Positions 25,098 through 27,927 of a stretch of 27,927 nt of DNA are shown piece by piece. Source of the stretch: Rhizophagus sp. LPA8_4_AMF (taxonomy: Eukaryota > Glomeromycota > Glomeromycetes > Glomerales > Glomeraceae); NCBI GenBank assembly GCA_021464525.1, contig JADRCO010000703.1, positions 1 to 27,927 on the forward strand, written 5' to 3'. Numbering within the stretch: the first letter of the stretch is position 1; each line of letters begins with the position of its first letter. A program made the position numbers and the translations under genes. A model generated the notes under the pieces. The model was not told the DNA's origin. It was given only the letters and a program-made list of their open reading frames with translations, and ran no database searches.

Positions 25098-25326
25098 ACT
25101 TTCATCAGCTGTTGATGGTGCTTGTGAAGGTTTAATACTTTCATTAGCTGCTACTTGCTAGTGGTACTTGTAGAGGTGGACTCGATTCAATACTTTCATC
25201 AGTTGTTGGTGACAATTGCAGAGGTTCAATACCTTCATCAGCTGTTAGTAACGCTTGTGAAGGTTCACTACTTTCATTAGTTTCTGGTAATGCTTGTAAA
25301 GATGGATTTGATTCAGTATTTTCATG
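25098..25326. repeat. 39/48-bp coding minisatellite
   Basis: The anchor actttcatc-like word (plus strand) starts at 25098, 25137, 25192, 25231, 25270 and 25318. Spacings are 39, 55, 39, 39 and 48. The 48-bp form adds three codons to the 39-bp form, and the 55-bp form equals 48 plus 7. The minus-strand product is a 13- or 16-residue Ser/Pro/Glu repeat. Confidence 0.85.
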
Positions 25327-26016
25327 ATTGTTTGATTCTTCTTGAAAATTATTATCATCAGCATCTCCAACAGTACCTATAAAATTTAGATGTAAATTAT
25401 TATAGTTTTATAATCAAGAACAATTACATAATTTGATAAATTTAACTTACAAAAGTTATTGATTTTTGCCATCCATTTATTAATATCTTCAGAATAATCA
25501 TTTATCATATTTCAATTACAATATGCTGGTAAATTTATGGTAAACTATGTTATATCAGATATAGAAACATTATTTTTTATGTGATTTTAGCTGCCAAATT
25601 TTTCAATACAACGCATATTTAAATTTAACCAGCTGTATTGAAAGTTGTGAGATCATTTATTGCTAAGTCACAATTTAATATACAGACAAGTTCTGGATCA
25701 TTAGATTCATGATATAATGTTGAGCAGAGAGTTGATGTTGAAGATTTCAGGAGAAAATGTCCAGATGTTAAATATTGCAATAATTCTTTTAATGGTCTAT
25801 CTATATTAATATTAGAATCTGACACTATAGTGTCAATAGTATCAACTATACCAGCTGAATTCTATAATTAGATAGTTAAGTAAGACTTTATAAATATAGA
25901 AATTTAAAAAATTAAATATTATTCATATCTTTTACCTGTAATCTAACAAAATCAATTCGTATTTTTTTGTAAAATTCATATAAAGACTTGTAACGTTCAA
26001 GTTCAATCAAAATATC

Positions 26017-26812
26017 CTGGAGAAATAAAAATATTTTATTCATATGTATGAGGTGAGTGCTGGGAAAAGGAACCAAATTAAAATTTTTCTCAAAAAAAAG
26101 TTCTTAAGTAAAATAGATGTAGATTTGAACATTTGATCCAGAATATTTGTTATTTTAAAAAAAAATGTTTTGTCAATTTGGTCTATATATGAAATAACTC
26201 TTAATATTCAGAAAAAGAAGTGGACAAATAAAGGAAAATTGGACAAAGTTGTCCAGAAATGAAATAAAGGAAAAGTAGATGATACAAAAAATGGACGAAA
26301 ATGAAAAAAAGTAAACAAATTGTAAAGACCATTTCTCAAGCTTACCACACTTCTTCCCAATAAAATCCTGAATAAAAATCATATGATTGAAGTTTTTGTC
26401 TAGGATGAGGATTATTCTAGAAGTAAATTTATACATCATATTGTGCTACAAAATTTTAAAGGATAATGTACTGCGCTATGTAATTAATCGTGCAATTTTG
26501 ATGAGTTTGGACATGGTATCTAGAGTCCAGACTCTACCATCAGAAAAAATAGTATTTCTTACATGTATTTTACAAATATATATTAATAAAGCATTTATAT
26601 ATCTGCTCATATCAGGGTTTATCAGGGTTTTATTCTACATGCTACTACTAAAATATAATATACTTTACTATCAATGTAGACTTTCATGATAACCATATAA
26701 AAATCCTATCATAAGTATGTTATAAAATTCATGTGCGCCAACCCGCTATTATAGTGTAAAATATATTAAAATATTGGCAGGTAGTAAGTGAGTAACGGAA
26801 ATTGGCTAAGTA
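26017..26812. other. intergenic, possible upstream part of the minus-strand gene
   Basis: Missing 5' exons of the minus-strand gene would be expected here, but none is convincing. A GC-richer phrase at about 26050-26078 (ggtgagtgctgggaaaagg) looks like a repeat end. The hairpin agagtc-ca-gactct lies near 26522-26535, and a short direct repeat tatcagggttt occurs twice at 26611-26632. Confidence 0.35.
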
Positions 26813-26935
26813 AGTAACGTAAAACTATTATTTTGAGTCAATTTACATTACTCCCCTTATATAAGGCATGAAACGTAATGTCAATTATATTTACTTTACG
26901 TTACTTCCCTTATATAAGATACAGTAAATTTACCT
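26813..26935. repeat. inverted repeat with embedded direct repeats
   Basis: The words aagtaacgtaaa (about 26814) and tttacgttactt (about 26903) are perfect complements about 90 bp apart. Between and beside them, a tactccccttatataagg word and a ttacttcccttatataagat word form a direct repeat. It may be a small DNA-element remnant. Confidence 0.45.
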
Positions 26936-26940
26936 TTATT

Positions 26941-27616
26941 TTATGTACATTATTACTATGGTGCGTCTTATCTATAAACCACAATAATATTAGATAACTA
27001 AATTTTTATAAATTATGAACTAAGTAATATAAAAAAAACTAAACTGATAGAATGGTAAAGCAACATAAGCTGCATATTTCTATCGGTTTATTTTACAAGT
27101 TTTAATAATAATATTATGTGATATAATAGATCAAAAATTGATAATTTTAGTAAGTGATAATAGTCAAAATGGAAAATTTCGGACTAGTCTTTATGGATTC
27201 CATAAAAAATTCATGGAATTTAACAAAAAAAATTTTTTGCCGCTTACGTGGCAAAATTATATGTAATTAGAGTATTGTAAAAATAAGTTACACAATATAA
27301 ATAAATGAATTTTTACAATTTCGGACTATGTGGTTTATAGATGAAATGTATCATATCACGTGACTTTTCATTTGTTAATATGTTTGCAAAATACAATTTA
27401 ATACTTATGACTAGAGATATTTTTAAAACTGTTAAATAAAAATAAATAAAACAAATATAATTTAATATAAAATAAAAAAATTTATTATATTTATTTGCTA
27501 ATATTAGTATAAACTTTATTAATGGAATGCTAAATGTAAAAAATCCTTATGTGCAAAGATCTATTAAAATGCCAGAAAAAATATAAAGAAATATTTATCA
27601 ACTAGGAAATCTATTA
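26941..27616. other. intergenic, nothing clear
   Basis: Only weak items: the phrase atttcggacta twice (about 27177 and 27319), and a small inverted repeat attccat / atggaat near 27198-27220. No gene was supported. Confidence 0.35.
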
Positions 27617-27843
27617 TTAATTTTCTCTTAATTCTAATAATTCTTTTTTTAAAGTTAATCTTTCCTTTAAAATTTTATTCCTCTCTCTTTAAAATGCAAG
27701 AATTTCTTCTTGTTGTTATTAATTAGGTAAATTTGATTCTTTTAAAGCATTTGAATTATTTTAGTGGTTGAATTTGTTTTTTGCTTTTTTGTTCTACTTG
27801 CTTTTTTTGTGGTATTAGCCCTTTTTTCTAAAATATTTTTAAA
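27617..27843 (-). pseudogene. lysine-rich coding remnant
   Basis: Minus-strand frame 27843-27742 encodes 33 basic residues (NILEKRANTTKKASRTKKQK and on). Just past it, in an overlapping frame (27748-27617), a coding-like stretch with three internal stops ends in KERLTLKKELLELREN, a probable coiled coil. Together they look like a decayed C-terminal part of one protein, possibly of transposon or nuclear origin. The family was not recognised. Confidence 0.3.
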
Positions 27844-27853
27844 TGTTACCGTA

Positions 27854-27927
27854 TAGCACTGCCCAAAGTATCCCCCTTTGAGCGTACCCCCACTTTAAAA
27901 GACCCGGGTACTTTATTAGATATAAAA
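27854..27927 (+). mobile_element. probable left end of a Tc1/mariner-type DNA transposon, cut by window edge
   Basis: After a TA (27854-27855, a candidate TA target duplication) the sequence gcactgcccaaagtatcccc starts abruptly and is much richer in G and C than its surroundings; it continues with cccccactttaaaagacccg. The shape, a CACTGCC/CAGTGCC start followed by AAAGTAT and a C run, resembles terminal inverted repeats of Tc1-like elements known from recall. The body and second end would lie to the right, outside this window, so the class is not proven. Confidence 0.4.

Larger units (their letters stand above)
24822..26016 (-). pseudogene. repeat-built hypothetical protein gene, frame-shifted
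   Basis: I do not recognise the protein. Minus-strand exon-like blocks in order: 26016-25936 (27 codons, CAG acceptor and CAG-GTAAAA donor, including LIELERYKSLYEFYKKI); 25861-25625 (in phase with the first: NSAGIVDTIDTIVSDSN, then PLKELLQYLTSGHFLL, ending TAA, or spliced at a GTTAAA donor); 25508-25451 (MINDYSEDINKWMAKI, GTAAGT donor); and 25376-24822. The last exon encodes a disordered protein from 13- and 16-residue repeats of the type SIKPSQAPSTADE, then a Lys/Ser-rich tail from 15-bp repeats, ending SDIEAMLL. A 7-bp surplus in one unit (near 25150-25158) moves the frame and creates a stop at 25144. The link between blocks two and three has no clean splice. It is a gene recently broken, or one with unspotted exons; its 5' end is not found. 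Confidence 0.5.

Overview
The window looks like nuclear DNA of a fungus with a very AT-rich genome. Introns are short (52-85 bp), donors are GTAAGT-like, acceptors are plain AG, intergenic DNA is rich in homopolymers and microsatellites, and G+C is roughly a quarter or less by eye. Gene style and protein flavour fit the arbuscular mycorrhizal fungi (Rhizophagus-like Glomeromycotina). That placement is an inference from recall, not a database result.

Region 1-5 kb holds the best gene. 2143-4735 (+) is an 11-exon gene for a complete leukotriene-A4-hydrolase-type M1 aminopeptidase (620 aa by my splice model) with an intact zinc site. Upstream are a decayed acidic reading frame (about 840-1587) and a coding-like stretch ending in a short upstream ORF just before the peptidase ATG. 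Region 5-12 kb holds a small lysine-rich coding remnant (5320-5478), a foldback repeat, a small minus-strand gene for a probable tail-anchored protein (6351-6695), minisatellites, degenerate repeats, and two isolated exon-like blocks on the minus strand (9066-9184; 11308-11430).

Region 12-24 kb is a gene-poor AT desert with one clear gene. 16323-17426 (+) has three exons and encodes a 313-aa SAM-dependent methyltransferase whose first intron uses a GC-AG splice pair inside the glycine-rich SAM motif. Around it lie a 63-73 bp tandem array, an almost perfect foldback at 20811-20864, and many T(n)A(n) palindromes and microsatellites.

Region 24-28 kb has a minus-strand, exon-structured but unrecognised gene or pseudogene (24822-26016). 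Its last exon is built from 39/48-bp coding repeats plus seven exact-length 15-bp repeats, and a 7-bp insertion shifts its frame. The right edge carries lysine-rich coding remnants and what looks like the first end of a Tc1/mariner-type DNA transposon that continues past the window.

The clear genes do not form a functional cluster. No rRNA, tRNA, CRISPR or bacterial-type operon was seen. The most unusual observations are the GC-AG intron, the repeat-built minus-strand gene, the foldback elements and an apparent excess of the word TACAGTA/TACTGTA.
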